A stretch of 64,000 nucleotides of DNA, from contig JASEVX010000012.1 of the NCBI GenBank assembly GCA_031761405.1, positions 18,316,974-18,380,973 on the forward strand. The letters run 5' to 3'. This DNA comes from Serripes groenlandicus. Its lineage: Eukaryota > Mollusca > Bivalvia > Cardiida > Cardiidae. This document shows, in pieces, positions 31,779 through 43,786 of the stretch (position 1 is its first letter; the number at the start of each line of letters is the position of its first letter). The notes beneath the pieces are model-generated. The model did not search any database. It was not told the origin of the DNA and was given only the letters and a program-made list of their open reading frames with translations. The position numbers were made by a program, and so were the translations under genes.

Positions 31779-32008
31779 TTAACCCTTTCCCTCATACGAC
31801 AATTCTGCAGCAGACGACTTTGAACGTATTTTGTCAAAACATAGAAAATCTCCATAATTGAATGGATAACGTATGACAAAAGGTGGAAAACATTGTGGCA
31901 AATGGAGAAATTGCACGTTTTGTGCAATTTCTTCTTTTGTCACTATGTTTTCAAAAAGCCGTCTGCTGCAGAGGTGTCAGAAAGCGTTTATATGAGGGAA
32001 AGGGTTAA
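31779..32008 (-). mobile_element. piggyBac-like MITE, 230 bp
   Basis: TTAACCCTTTCCCTCATACG to TATGAGGGAAAGGGTTAA, central hairpin GCACGTTTTGTGC. 230 bp including TTAA; adjoins the hairpin element that ends at about 31763. Confidence 0.84.
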
Positions 32009-32594
32009 CTCCTTTTGAATACAAAAAATCTACATTAGCTGCCTTTTTAAAATTTCTAGGCAAACATAATTATGATGAATCTCTATTTATAAATGAAAGT
32101 AACATTTATTGAATAAGTTGGAAAGAAGAAATTCCTTGATTTGATGCATTTGCATAATAATTGAACAATTATTGGATAAATTTGCAAACACCGTGGCAGA
32201 AGGAGAAAATGCTCATTACGATTTCTCCTTTTGTCACAATGTTTTCAAAAGTTGTCAGCTGCAGAGGCGTCAGAAAGGGTTAGATATCAGGAATACAGTG
32301 TGGGGGGGATAAACAGTTTGTGAAATGTCTCTCTGAGCATCACAAGATGCTTCAAGAGTACAAGAACAACTCCAATTATGTTCAAGTTCTAACAGCATAT
32401 TTCTCATAGCTCCTACATTAAGTTCCCATAAAATCTCCTTGTTATGTGCAGTTCATCTAGTGCAAAACATGGAGAACAAATGTCATCCTGCACAACACCT
32501 GTAACTACATCCTATGCCAAGCCGTACTTACAATTGTTTTACACTAAGTCAGGAAAGATACCCAAGATTTTTATTTTCCTTGGAGACAGACACT

Positions 32595-32807
32595 GTAACT
32601 TTTTCCAACATACAACAAATCTGCAGCAGACAACTTTGAAAACATCAAGGCAATAATATGGAAAAATCTCATTGAATTCAGTTGAAAAGCTAGTGGCAAA
32701 TAAAGAAATTGTTCACCATGAGCAATTTTTCCTTTTACCACATAATGCTTTCCAAAGTTGTCTACTGGAGATGCGTCAAAATGCTTCTGCATGTTGGAAA
32801 GGGTTAA
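32595..32807 (-). mobile_element. TTAA MITE (TGTGG subfamily)
   Basis: 'gtaactttttccaacataca' to ATGTTGGAAAGGGTTAA with GTTCACCATGAGC centre and 'tctgcagcagacaactttg' left arm. Left TTAA mutated to GTAA. Confidence 0.68.
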
Positions 32808-32999
32808 ACTGATTTACCAATGCAAGAACAGTACATTACCAACTAGATTTCATACGAAGACTCCATTCAGTCTTTTGGCAGTCAGGAAAACCATGACGAC
32901 TTTATTCACAGAGGGAAGGCTAAGATGTGACTTTGTTAAGGAACAGGAAGATTCTATATGAACATTCACTTTGCAATTACTTTATTCAAGCATTTTTTG

Positions 33000-33264
33000 A
33001 TTGATTGATTTCAATAATCATATTGTGGCAGTCAGTTGACCTACCAATGTGTTTCCTGTCTTTCTCACACCAGAACTATCACAACAGTCCTCCAAAGCAA
33101 CTGGCTGCTTTTCCACATAGACCGTTTGGGCATTTCCGGAAGACAATTGACATGTGTGTCACACTGATTTCTTGTCAAACATCGGAAAGAATGTTGGTCG
33201 AACTTGAGTTCCAACTCACAACCGCTGGATTGACAGCTCACATCACTACTGACTGAACTAAGGG
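33000..33264 (-). mobile_element. V-SINE-like SINE, diverged
   Basis: Shares 'tattgtggcagtcagttgacctacc', 'tttcctgtctttctcacacc' and 'caactggctgcttttccaca' with the copies at 28311 and 44853, and 'gattgacagctcacatcac' from the tRNA-like head. Same orientation. Confidence 0.58.
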
Positions 33265-34239
33265 ACAAGACAGCTCAAGCATTTTTGAGAGCTAATTAAT
33301 GGTTATGGTCAAAAATAGAATGCAAGGGTATTATTTTATCAGAATTGTCATTACTTTTAACCTTTCTCAATTACCGACACATTTTGATGGACCTCCAGAA
33401 GAAATTTTAAATCATTTCGGCAAAATGAGACATTGCTCACAGTGTTTTAAAGTCTTATTCAATGTCGTCCTCCACAAGTGTGTTGTATGTGGGAAGGATT
33501 TAAGAGACCTATTGGCAGTTCTTGTTCTATATCGTGCCAAAAAGTGTGTTATCTTGACGGTAATTATTCCATCTAAATACCAACTAAACAATCATAGCGA
33601 GACATTTTTAGCAGCCATGACATTTACCCGAGACATTTGAAGTTGTCTGCAGCAATTTATGATTATGACATTCACTGCATGTAGACATTACAGCAGATGT
33701 TTATCAAGTTTTGAAATATTAAATTTTTGGGAGTTAGAAGCATATTCAATTACACAGCTAAGAAACAGAGATTGTCCTATCATTAATGCAACCACTTTTG
33801 TGAGGGCAATTTTCCATTACTAAGAAAAGATTCAGCAAAGCATTTGCATGACTAACTTGCATTTAATGTAAATTCCCAGTCATGTTTAATGGAAACGACA
33901 CATATACTGCCTTGCAACTGAGCTTAACTTTTTCTCAAATATAGACACCATCTGATGCCTCTGCAGCAGACAATGTTTCAAAACAAAGGTGAAATGGCTC
34001 ATTATTGCCACAATGTTTTTAAGCCCTATAATCCGTCTTTCATATATTGAGATTTTACATGAATTTGCTTAGATGTTTTCAAAGTTGTCTGCTGCTGCTG
34101 ATGTGTTGTATGTGAGATAGGACAATTTCTATGAAAATCCTTGGTAAAAACACAAGTGTGGACATGTGTTGCCTACCAATATGCTAAAACATGTATGCCA
34201 GTAGTTAAAAGGGTGAAAGGCAGACAGACAGACATATGA

Positions 34240-34472
34240 ATAGATTGATTATTTGGTGTCTTCAACAATTTTCAGTTATATCACAGCATTTCCTGGGTAG
34301 GTGTGACCAGTACTACTGGTCCATTTATCCTAACACCAGTCAGTTAGTAGAAATGCTAACACAACCAAACTTGAGTGCCATGGAGGGCAGCCATTACTAC
34401 CATTATTGAAGTCTTTTGTATGACCCGACCGGAGATCGAACCTGTGACCTCCAGCACCTGAAGCAGAATCAC
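34240..34472 (-). mobile_element. V-SINE-like SINE, highly diverged
   Basis: 'ggtgtcttcaacaattttca', 'gttatatcacagc' and a tRNA-like block 'gatcgaacctgtgacctcc' (a GGTTCGA box B on the minus strand) in the same order as other copies, but weakly conserved. Confidence 0.5.
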
Positions 34473-34907
34473 AGACAGTTGAAAGAGAAGTGATCCCTTA
34501 ATGTCTTCCTGCCACTGCGGGTGACACAAAAAAATCGAGTTGTTTCATGTGTATATATATGTATAAAGGTACACTTTTTACATGACACACTTGTCTCTAT
34601 TTAATATGCATCTGATTTGGTCCAGGCGTGTGCTTATAAAACATGTAAAAAATGCACTGAAAAAAAAAAAAAAATCTTCCAGAAAACCACATGATATCCT
34701 CCCTTCTGGAAATAGCTGACTTTAATGGCTTGCAGATGAAAGGCTTCTGTATCCTTAGAGTATATACCTAGGTTGTTGTATTTTTGTAAGAAAGATATTG
34801 CGTTTTAGCATTTCCTACATTATCTGCAGCAGATGACTTTGATAATCTTTGTCTCACAATGTTTACAATTCTGTGTCAACAGTATGCTTTCAATTTTGCA
34901 GATGGTA

Positions 34908-35137
34908 TTAACCCTTTCCCTCATACGAGAATTCTGCAGCAGACAACTTTAAACATATTCTGTCAAAAAATAGAAAATCTCTATAATTAAATGGATAATC
35001 TATGACTAAAAGTGGAAATCATTGTGTCAAAAGGAGAAATTGCTCGTTTTGAGCAATTTCTTCTTTTGTCACTATGTTTTCAAAAAGCCGTCAGCTGCAG
35101 AGGCGTCAGAAAGCGTTTATATGAGGGAAAGGGATAA
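34908..35137 (-). mobile_element. piggyBac-like MITE, 230 bp
   Basis: TTAACCCTTTCCCTCATACG to TATGAGGGAAAGGGATAA (right TTAA mutated to ATAA), central hairpin GCTCGTTTTGAGC. 230 bp. Confidence 0.83.
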
Positions 35138-37447
35138 TAGCTTTTTCCTTGGGTGTTTGTAAAGGAGACACCTTGTTCATGTTGAACACTTCACTCTTGA
35201 GGGATGCCAACCACTATTTACATGGCCATGGCTTTAGCTTTCTATCATGATGAGAAATCAAAATATCTCTGCAGCAGGATTGTGCCTTTTGGTTTCATTT
35301 CCAAAGGGTTAATTTTAGATTTTGGGTCGATTTTGTTTTGAAATTATAGGGACTTTCTTCAGATTTTAATGCATGTGGGCAATTTTAGGTGTGGAAAATG
35401 TCCACTGGACTCACTCTAGGGGGCACACCATGCACTGCTTCTGCATTTACAGGATACACAACGGTATACAGATCAGGAAGAATACCTTTTACAGAGAGAT
35501 ACCTGCCGCATCAAGGAGTCCAGTTGCATCCCTGTTTTGGCTTCACATAACAGGATGTTGGTAATACAACAAAGAGGATTACAATTTCAGATTTTTATCG
35601 TATGTTACGCTATAATATTATGGCTCCACTTTATAGTAGGTGGACATTAAAGACCCTGGCAAGACAGTGTAGGGTTTATGCACTGGCTTGTCCGTGTCTT
35701 CACTGTTTCCAGTTGCAACAAGATCACTTTCCATGACATCTAGACAAATCTGCAGCAGACGTCCTTTGAAAACACTGTGGCAAATGGAGAAATTGCTTAT
35801 AATTTTTGTCTCGATGCTTTCAAAGTCGTCTGCTGCAGATTTGTTGTATGTTGGAAAGGGAAAAAGTCTGACGCAGCTTATATGCGATGGTATCTTATTG
35901 CGATTTGAAATCAAAACATTTCCCACTGTACTTGCTGGAAAAAAACAACCAAGTAGGATCCTCGAGGTTTGGAGAGGGAAGAAAAACCAATTACACAGAA
36001 ATATGCAACAATAATTACCTATATTCTTACATCTACTCAGAGTTTTACACTCTCTGCTCCACATGGTTACATGATTCTTACTACATCGACCCAGAGTTTT
36101 ACTCTCCCCGTCCCAAACCGTGACGTGCAGCTTACTAGGCATCGTTCTCTATGTTTTTTTCAATTTTTTTTGTTCTTTCCTCAAGATTCTGTGGGTTTTT
36201 TTCACTCTCTATTCCATTCCTTCACATTTATCTTACATCAGATTTAATTATCTATCTTAGCTCAGCAGTGTTTTCTGATTTGCTAATGGTTTTACCATGC
36301 AGCAATTCTAACGAAATTCCAAAGTTCCACCCATTGCTGTATTTCACTCTGCAAACACATTTGTCTCGAAAAAGAAAAATCAAAAACTTGGAACACTTTC
36401 ACTATTTCTGTAATTTTGTTTTCAAGATAGGCTCCAAAAGTCATTCACAATGGTAATCACACCCAAAATCCTTTCAATAGGGGATTAAATATTTGGATTA
36501 GACTCGATTCCTAAACTTTCTAAACATCCCCATATTTCAGATGCACATGTTTGCTATCATGGTAACAATGCATTTTAATACTGTTCACCTGAATCTGATT
36601 GTGATCAAATTGGTGAAATAATTATTATGTAGATGACTTTTGATGCCTTTGTATCAGATAAATTTAAAATCATTGAGGAAAACATAGAACTTTCTTAAAT
36701 TATGAGTTATTTCGCCTTTAGCCACAATGTTTTCAACACTATTCAAAAACGATACATCAGTTGAAGAAGTTATCCCTATTTTTCCATACATGTTTTCAAA
36801 GTTGTCTGCTACATATTTATTGTTATGTTGGAAAGGAAAGGGCTATTCAGGTATCCCAACGATGAAAGGAGGACTTCATGAAAAGTACCATCATAATTAG
36901 AAATGACAGGTATAATGAAGAGCTGTAAGAAACATGTCCTGCATATGGCACAATGCCAGTGTTCTTGGTTAAAAACTGTTTCTCTATTGTGTGCAACCTC
37001 TGGTTGTTTAAATAATGTTTTACACCACTTTCAGCACTATGCAAGTTATGTGTTAGCATTACAAGGTAATCAACTACCAGTAATGCTCTCCCAACAACAC
37101 TAAGAGCCAAGCAAGGCAATTTTGACGCTTTGACAACTATTGAAAACAATTGTGACAGAAGGTAAAAATTGCTCGTTATAAGTATTGCTATTCAAAAATG
37201 ATGAAGGTAAAAAGCCAATCATAGGTGCCTCTCAATTAACTTTTATCTTAAATCAAATGATTTTATGTGATATCATTTCTTAAATTAAACTCAATCTAAA
37301 TAAATAAATTTGTTAATTAAATGAAATATTTGATTATTTTCTAAAAGTTCTAATTTCAATGACAGGATATGCACAGTATGCTTGCTTGTGTCACTAGCAG
37401 AGCTAAAGAAAACTTAAATATTGTTATATCTTGGTATTATATGTGTT

Positions 37448-37664
37448 TTAACCCTTTCCCTCATATAGACGCTTTCTGACGCATCTGTAGCAGACAGCTT
37501 TTTGGAAACAGTGACAAAAGAAGAAATTGCTCAAAACGAGCAATTTCTCCTTTCGCCACAATGTTTTCCACTTTTAGTCATAGTTTATCCATTCAATTTT
37601 TGAGATTTTTTATTTTTTGACAAAGTCGTCTGCTGCAGGATTGTCGTATGAGGGAAAGGGTTAA
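37448..37664 (+). mobile_element. piggyBac-like MITE, 217 bp, followed by a partial copy
   Basis: TTAACCCTTTCCCTCATATA to CGTATGAGGGAAAGGGTTAA; centre GCTCAAAACGAGC; 13 bp short of the standard length. Its right TTAA is also the start of a truncated TGTGG-type copy reaching 37774, so two elements share one TTAA. Confidence 0.8.
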
Positions 37665-38327
37665 ACCTTTCCCATATACTGACAGCACTTATGAGCAATT
37701 TCTCCTTTCGTCACATTGTTTTCAAAAGTCTCCTGCTGCAGAGGCGTCAGAAAGTGTCTGTATGTGGGAAAGAGATGAAACAACAAGACACAATTACACG
37801 CTGGCACTATGGAAGAGATTCAACATGTACAATCAATTCAAACGTAATCCATCACATTCAACCACAACCAAATCCATGTAGTTTTGAATTCAAATACTCC
37901 AACAAAGACAAGAAAAAACACTTGTTAAAAGGCTCCACGCCCAGTCTCCTTTGAAACCTGAGACGGTATGCATGGGATCTCCCACACATATATTCCAAGG
38001 AGAAATGTTGTCAACATTTGGAATTAATTAACTTGCTGCCATAGTGGTGCAATTTGAGAGCCTCCATACTGTAAACAAACTTACAAAATTCATAAATTAT
38101 TTGAGAAACTTTTATTAGATTTTTTCTTCTTTCAAGAAACTTTCAAGTAACCATTTCCCTAATACAGATATCTTTTGACACCTCTGCAGCAGATGACATT
38201 TGAAAACATTGTGACAATAGGAGAATCTGCTATTTAATTATTATACTTTCATTTACAGAAATGTTTCATACATATGCAAAAAATATTTATAGTCATCTGG
38301 TGCAGATTTGTTGTAAGTCGGAAAGAC

Positions 38328-38544
38328 TTAACCCTTTCCCTCATACGACAATACTGCAGCAGACGACTTTAAACATATTTTGTCAAAAAATAGGAAATCT
38401 CTATAATTGAATGGATAACCAGTATGACTAAAAGTGGAAAACATTGTGACAAAAGGAGAAATTGCTCGTTTTGAGCAATTTCTTCTTTTGTCACTATGTT
38501 TTCAAAAAGCCTTCTGAAAGCGTCTATATGAGGAAAAGAGTTAA
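38328..38544 (-). mobile_element. piggyBac-like MITE, 217 bp
   Basis: TTAACCCTTTCCCTCATACG to TATGAGGAAAAGAGTTAA; centre GCTCGTTTTGAGC; lacks the CTGCTGCAGAGGCGTC part of one arm, which accounts for the shorter length. Confidence 0.8.
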
Positions 38545-39129
38545 TTGATATTTACAGAAATTCTTTGCTCATGTTTCTATGAATGAAGAGATTTTTTTCA
38601 ACATTTTATTTTTTGGTCCAAAAATAACAAGCCATTGCATGTTCTTTCAATACTAACTTGTTCAAATTGCCAACACTTTAACTAAGAAAAAATCCCTAAA
38701 ACTCCTTTGATCACACAGATTACAACTGCATTTATGCAATTAATAATGCTTTCTACCATAGAAAACTTAATTAACAACAGATGAACTAAAAGCTTCCCAT
38801 CACACTAAGCCAACACTAACAACAGAGGTACGAAAAGCCTTCCGGGCAGAAGAGAAATGCAGCCAACAATATCTGTATATACCCAGTTCCGCAAGACAAA
38901 AAAATATATTGCTGGTTCCTCTTTATAAACAATGGTGCCATAATTCTGGTTCCCTGTCTGCCATGTATGAGAGGAATGCAGTTAGGCTGCAAAAAACAAT
39001 TTTTGTCTTAATGCTAATATATTAAGGTTGTGTCACGTAAAAAAGGGTTCTTAGTATAAAGCGTCAACAAAGATATCTCAGGTGAGAACTGCATCTGTAC
39101 AAACAAACTGCTTACAGGCATCCCTGCCC

Positions 39130-39318
39130 TGAACCCTTTTCATTCGCAGACACATTTTAATGCATCTGCAGCAAGACGACTTTTGAATACATTGTATCAA
39201 AAGGAGATATTGCTCAAAACGAGCAATATCTCCTTTTGCAACAATATTTTCACTATGTTTTCAAAAAGCCGTCTGCTACAGAGGCTTCAGAAAGCGTCTA
39301 TATGAGGTAAAGGGTTAA
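39130..39318. mobile_element. Hybrid TTAA MITE (two subfamilies joined)
   Basis: The left half is TGCATC-type ('cagacacattttaatgcatc', centre GCTCAAAACGAGC, AAAAGGAGATATT arms); the right half, from 'cactatgttttcaaaaagcc', is the AGACGC-type end finishing TATGAGGTAAAGGGTTAA. The switch lies near 39250. Confidence 0.68.
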
Positions 39319-40586
39319 TTGTATGTATATACAAATACCGTAAAAAGTTGAAAACATTTTGAGCAATTTCTCCTTTTGACACAATGTTTTCAAAAGTAAT
39401 CTACTGTAAGTGCGTCAAAATGTGTGGGAAAGGGTTACTGATGTGGTATAGTGAGGTGTTGGCTATCTTAACCCTTTCCCTCATATGACAATTCTGCAGC
39501 AGATGACTTTGAACATATTTTGAGTCCAAAAACAACATGTGAGGTTATATCGATGTTAAGCTTCAGAAGTCAAAACGATTTTATGACATTATCCATTAAA
39601 TACATCAGATTCTGTAAAAAGTTAACAACATCAGATAAGATAAATGCCAACTTCTTATGATTCTTCAATTTGGACCCAGGCCTGTTAACCACAAAAGTCA
39701 CCAGCCATAAAATTACTTAATTCAACTCTTCCACTATTTTATAGATAATCAAACTGATAGTAAGATTCAGACAACATTGTACCTGTACCCTTGATCACCT
39801 CTAGATGCATTCTACTTTTGGCACAAATGTTTTCAAAAGTCGTCTGCTGCAGATGCATTGAAATTGAAATGAGATTGCAAGTGGGAAAGGGTTAACAAAG
39901 TTATATAGGCTGAGTAAAAAGAGTTATTGGACTTTAAGAAATAAAATTTAATGATCCTACACAGATTATTAAGCACTCGATCAGTCTCAGAACCAGACCA
40001 GTTCTCTTGGCAATCATTAAGTCCTGCAAAAATGAGAGACATCAGCTGACCCTGGAGTACTGTCCTAAAGCTACATATTAGATACAAACTATTCATGTAT
40101 TCTTGCCATATTGAAAGACTTTCCCACCAGCCTCTTTTAATCTTCTTTTACTTCACACAGATGACATTTGACGCCTGCTGTTGCAGACGACTTTTGAAAA
40201 CATTGCAATAAAAGGTGAAATTGCTCAAAACGAGCAATTTTACCTTTTATTGCAATATTTTCAACTCTTTATCGATATAAATTATTTCTAGATTGGTGAA
40301 ATTGTTTGTTTGATATTTGTAAAGCAGCCGACCATTGAAAAGCCATGTGAAGTAATGGGTTAGAACATACCAGAACCTGATCAGCATTTCGTTGACCATA
40401 ACAGTTGAACTTTGACCTTGGGAGCCAAGTTTCCCCGGACAGTTTTACACCTCATTACGGTTAGAGAAGGTTGAGACAGGTGAGCTGGCACCAGAAGTGC
40501 ATTCGACCTCCCGATATTTTGACATTTGATGGCATGCTAACATGTGGCATATCAGTTCAGAATAGTGTTTGGAGCTGAACAGATTA

Positions 40587-40815
40587 TAAACCCTTTCCCA
40601 CATACAGCAACTCTGCAGCAGACGTCTTTGAACATATTTTGTCTAAAATAGAAAATCTCTATAATTGAATGGATAACCTATGACTGAAAGTGGAAAACAT
40701 TGTGGCAAAAGGCGAAATTGCTCGTTTTGAGCAATTTCTTCTTTTGTCACTATGTTTTCATAAAGCTGTCAGCTGCAGAGGCGTCAGAAAGCGTCTATAT
40801 AAGGGAAAAGGTTAA
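40587..40815 (-). mobile_element. piggyBac-like MITE, about 229 bp
   Basis: 'ataaaccctttcccacatac' to TATAAGGGAAAAGGTTAA; centre GCTCGTTTTGAGC. The left end has the CACATAC form while the rest is the AGACGC subfamily. Confidence 0.76.
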
Positions 40816-40852
40816 CCCTCAAAATGTGAGCAATATCACAAGACGAAATTGT

Positions 40853-41083
40853 TTAACCCTTTCCCACATACAGCAAATCTTCAGCAGACAATTTTGAAAA
40901 CATCCAGATAAAAATAAGGAAAATATCTATAAATTAAATTATTATTACTGCAAAAAGTTGAAAGCACTGTGGCAAACGGAGAAACTGCTCATCTTGAGCA
41001 ATTTCTCCCTTTGACAAAATGTTTCTTTCTAAAGCCAGCTGCTGCTGCGAGGCATCAGAAGTCTGGTTGTGGGAAAGGGTTAA
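40853..41083 (-). mobile_element. TTAA MITE (TGTGG subfamily), 231 bp
   Basis: TTAACCCTTTCCCACATACA to GTTGTGGGAAAGGGTTAA, centre GCTCATCTTGAGC, arms 'agcagacaattttgaaaac' and 'agccagctgctgctgcgagg'. Only 37 bp separate it from the copy ending at 40815. Confidence 0.78.
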
Positions 41084-41605
41084 AGGAACAATACTGTGTT
41101 GCCTACAAATTACTGTCACTGAAGTCTGAGCGTAACCAACAGACATACAGACAAATAACTGACAGACAACTGTGATCTCTTAGCTGTCGATCGTCCTGGC
41201 AAGGCAGAATCAGCTAAAAATGTGTAAATTGATAAAAACAATGTAGGAAAAAAGGTACTCCTCGTGATAAATTACATTTTTTATTTCCCCATTATGATTT
41301 GTAATATTTCTCAAAATCATTGTTCAATAGTCCATATTTACTATGATTTTAACACATACAGACCTTTTCTGAAGCATCTGCAGCAGATGAAATTTAATTG
41401 TAATGTAGCAAAAGGAGATATTGCTCATGATGAGCAGTTCCTCTATTTCTCTCAATGTTTTCAACACTGTTCAATAACTAAACTTTTAACCACAGAGATT
41501 TTCCATATTTTTGCCAACACGCAGTTTTCATTCAAAGAGATTTTCTTTATTTTTTGCTTGATAATAATGTCAGTCATCTGCTGCAATTGTGTTGTATGTG
41601 AGAGA

Positions 41606-43398
41606 AACGGTATATGGGAACCTTAGTAACTATCTGCATTGCCTGAGAAAGGTATATCATTAGGAACCTTAGTAACAATCTGCATTGCCTGAGAAAGGTA
41701 TATCATTAGGAACCTACAATCTGCATTGCCTGAGAAAGGTATATAGGAACCTACAATCTGCATTGCCTGAGAAAGGTATATAGGAACCTACAATTTGTAT
41801 TGCCTGAGAAAGGTATATATAGGAACCTACAATTTGTATTGCCTGAGAAAGGTATATAGGAACCTACAATCTGCATTGCCTGAGAAAGGTATATAGGAAC
41901 CTACAATTTGTATTGCCTGAGAAAGGTATATAGGAACCTACAATCTGCATTGCCTGAGAAAGGTATATAGGAACCTACAATCTGCATTGCCTGAGAAAGG
42001 TATATATAGGAACCTACAATCTGCATTGCCTGAGAAAGGTATATCATTAGGAACCTACAATCTGCATTGCCTGAGAAAGGTATATCATTAGGAACCTACA
42101 ATCTGCATTGCCTGAGAAAGGTATATAGGAACCTACAATTTGTATTGCCTGAGAAAGGTATATATAGGAACCTACAATCTGCATTGCCTGAGAAAGGTAT
42201 ATCATTAGGAACCTACAATCTGCATTGCCTGAGAAAGGTATATAGGAACCTACAATCTGCATTGCCTGAGAAAGGTATATAGGAACCTACAATTTGCCTT
42301 GCCTGAGAAAGGTATATAGGAACCTTAGTAACAATCTGCATTGCCTGAGAAAGGTATATCATTAGGAACCTACAATCTGCATTGCCTGAGAAAGATATAT
42401 CATTAGGAACCTACAATCTGCATTACCTGAGAAAGGTATATCATTAGGAACCTACAATCTGCATTGCCTGAGAAAGGTATATCATTAGGAACCTACAATC
42501 TGCATTGCCTGAGAAAGGTATATAGGAACCTACAATCTGCATTGCCTGAGAAAGGTATATATAGGAACCTACAATCTGCATTGCCTGAGAAAGGTATATA
42601 GGCACCTACAATCTGCATTGCCTGAGAAAGGTATATATAGGAACCTACAATCTGCATTGCCTGAGAAAGGTATATCATTAGGAACCTACAATCTGCATTG
42701 CCTGAGAAAGGTATATCATTAGGAACCTACAATCTGCATTGCCTGAGAAAGGTATATAGGAACCTACAATTTGTATTGCCTGAGAAAGGTATATAGGAAC
42801 CTACAATCTGCATTGCCTGAGAAAGGTATATAGGAACCTACAATTTGTATTGCCTGAGAAAGGTATATAGGAACTTACAATCTGCATTGCCTGAGAAAGG
42901 TATATCATTAGGAACCTACAATCTGCATTGCCTGAGAAAGGTATATCATTAGGAACCTACAATCTGCATTGCCTGAGAAAGGTATATCATTAGGAACCTA
43001 CAATCTGCATTGCCTGAGAAAGGTATATCATTAGGAACCTACAATCTGCATTGCCTGAGAAAGATATATCATTAGGAACCTACAATCTGCATTGCCTGAG
43101 AAAGGTATATCATTAGGAACCTACAATCTGCATTGCCTGAGAAAGGTATATAGGAACCTACAATTTGTATTGCCTGAGAAAGGTATATAGGAACCTACAA
43201 TCTGCATTGCCTGAGAAAGGTATATAGGAACCTACAATCTGCATTGCCTGAGAAAGGTATATAGGAACCTACAATTTGTATTGCCTGAGAAAGGTATATA
43301 GGAACCTACAATCTGCATTGCCTGAGAAAGGTATATAGGAACCTACAATTTGCATTGCCTGAGAAAGGTATATATAGGAACCTACAATTTGCATTGCC
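41606..43398 (+). repeat. Minisatellite, 37/39/41-bp units, roughly 48 copies
   Basis: The unit begins 'attgcctgagaaaggtatat' and continues 'aggaacctacaatctgc' (37 bp; for example 'tgagaaagg' at 41881 and 41918). Variants insert TA (39 bp, 'ggtatatatagg') or CATT (41 bp, 'ggtatatcattagg'), and a few early units carry 'ttagtaa'. Many copies also swap 'atctgcatt' for 'atttgtatt'. The array starts exactly at the worn right end of a TTAA MITE ('gtatgtgagagaaacgg'). Confidence 0.95.
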
Positions 43399-43432
43399 GA
43401 TTAAAAGGACCACACTAGATCATGCTGCCTTC

Positions 43433-43786
43433 AACCCTTTCCCATACACAATAAATTCGCAGCAGACGACTTTGAAATTATCAAGTCCATAATAAAGAAA
43501 GTCTCTTTAAATGATAGTATTATTATTGGATGGAGTTGAAGTCATTGTGGCAAATGGAGAAATTGCTCATCATATAGACGCTTTCTGACGCCTCTGCAGC
43601 AGACGGCTTTTTGAAACCATAGTGACAAAAGAAGAAATTGTACAAAACATGCAATTTCTCCTTTTGCCACAATGTTTTCCACTTTTTGTCATAGGTTATC
43701 CATTCAATTATGGAGATTTTCTATGTTTTGATGAAATACGTTCAAAGTCGTCTGCTGCAGAATTGTCGTATAAGGGAAAGGGTTAA
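43433..43786 (+). mobile_element. Fused TTAA MITEs
   Basis: The left part (43433-43568) is a TGTGG-type copy cut after 'ggagaaattgctcat'; it continues directly as 'catatagacgctttctgacg', a near-complete AGACGC-type copy ending GTATAAGGGAAAGGGTTAA. The junction at about 43566 lies at the hairpin centre of the first copy. Confidence 0.72.

Noticed and set aside
35618..36142. 174-codon minus-strand ORF
   Set aside because: It overlaps TTAA MITE arms ('tctgcagcagacg') and a local direct repeat ('cagagttttacactct'), has no recognisable domain, and lacks convincing splice or promoter context.
41606..43398. CRISPR-like array (regular short repeats)
   Set aside because: There are no unique spacers: the whole 37-41 bp unit repeats, in an animal genome. 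It is a minisatellite.
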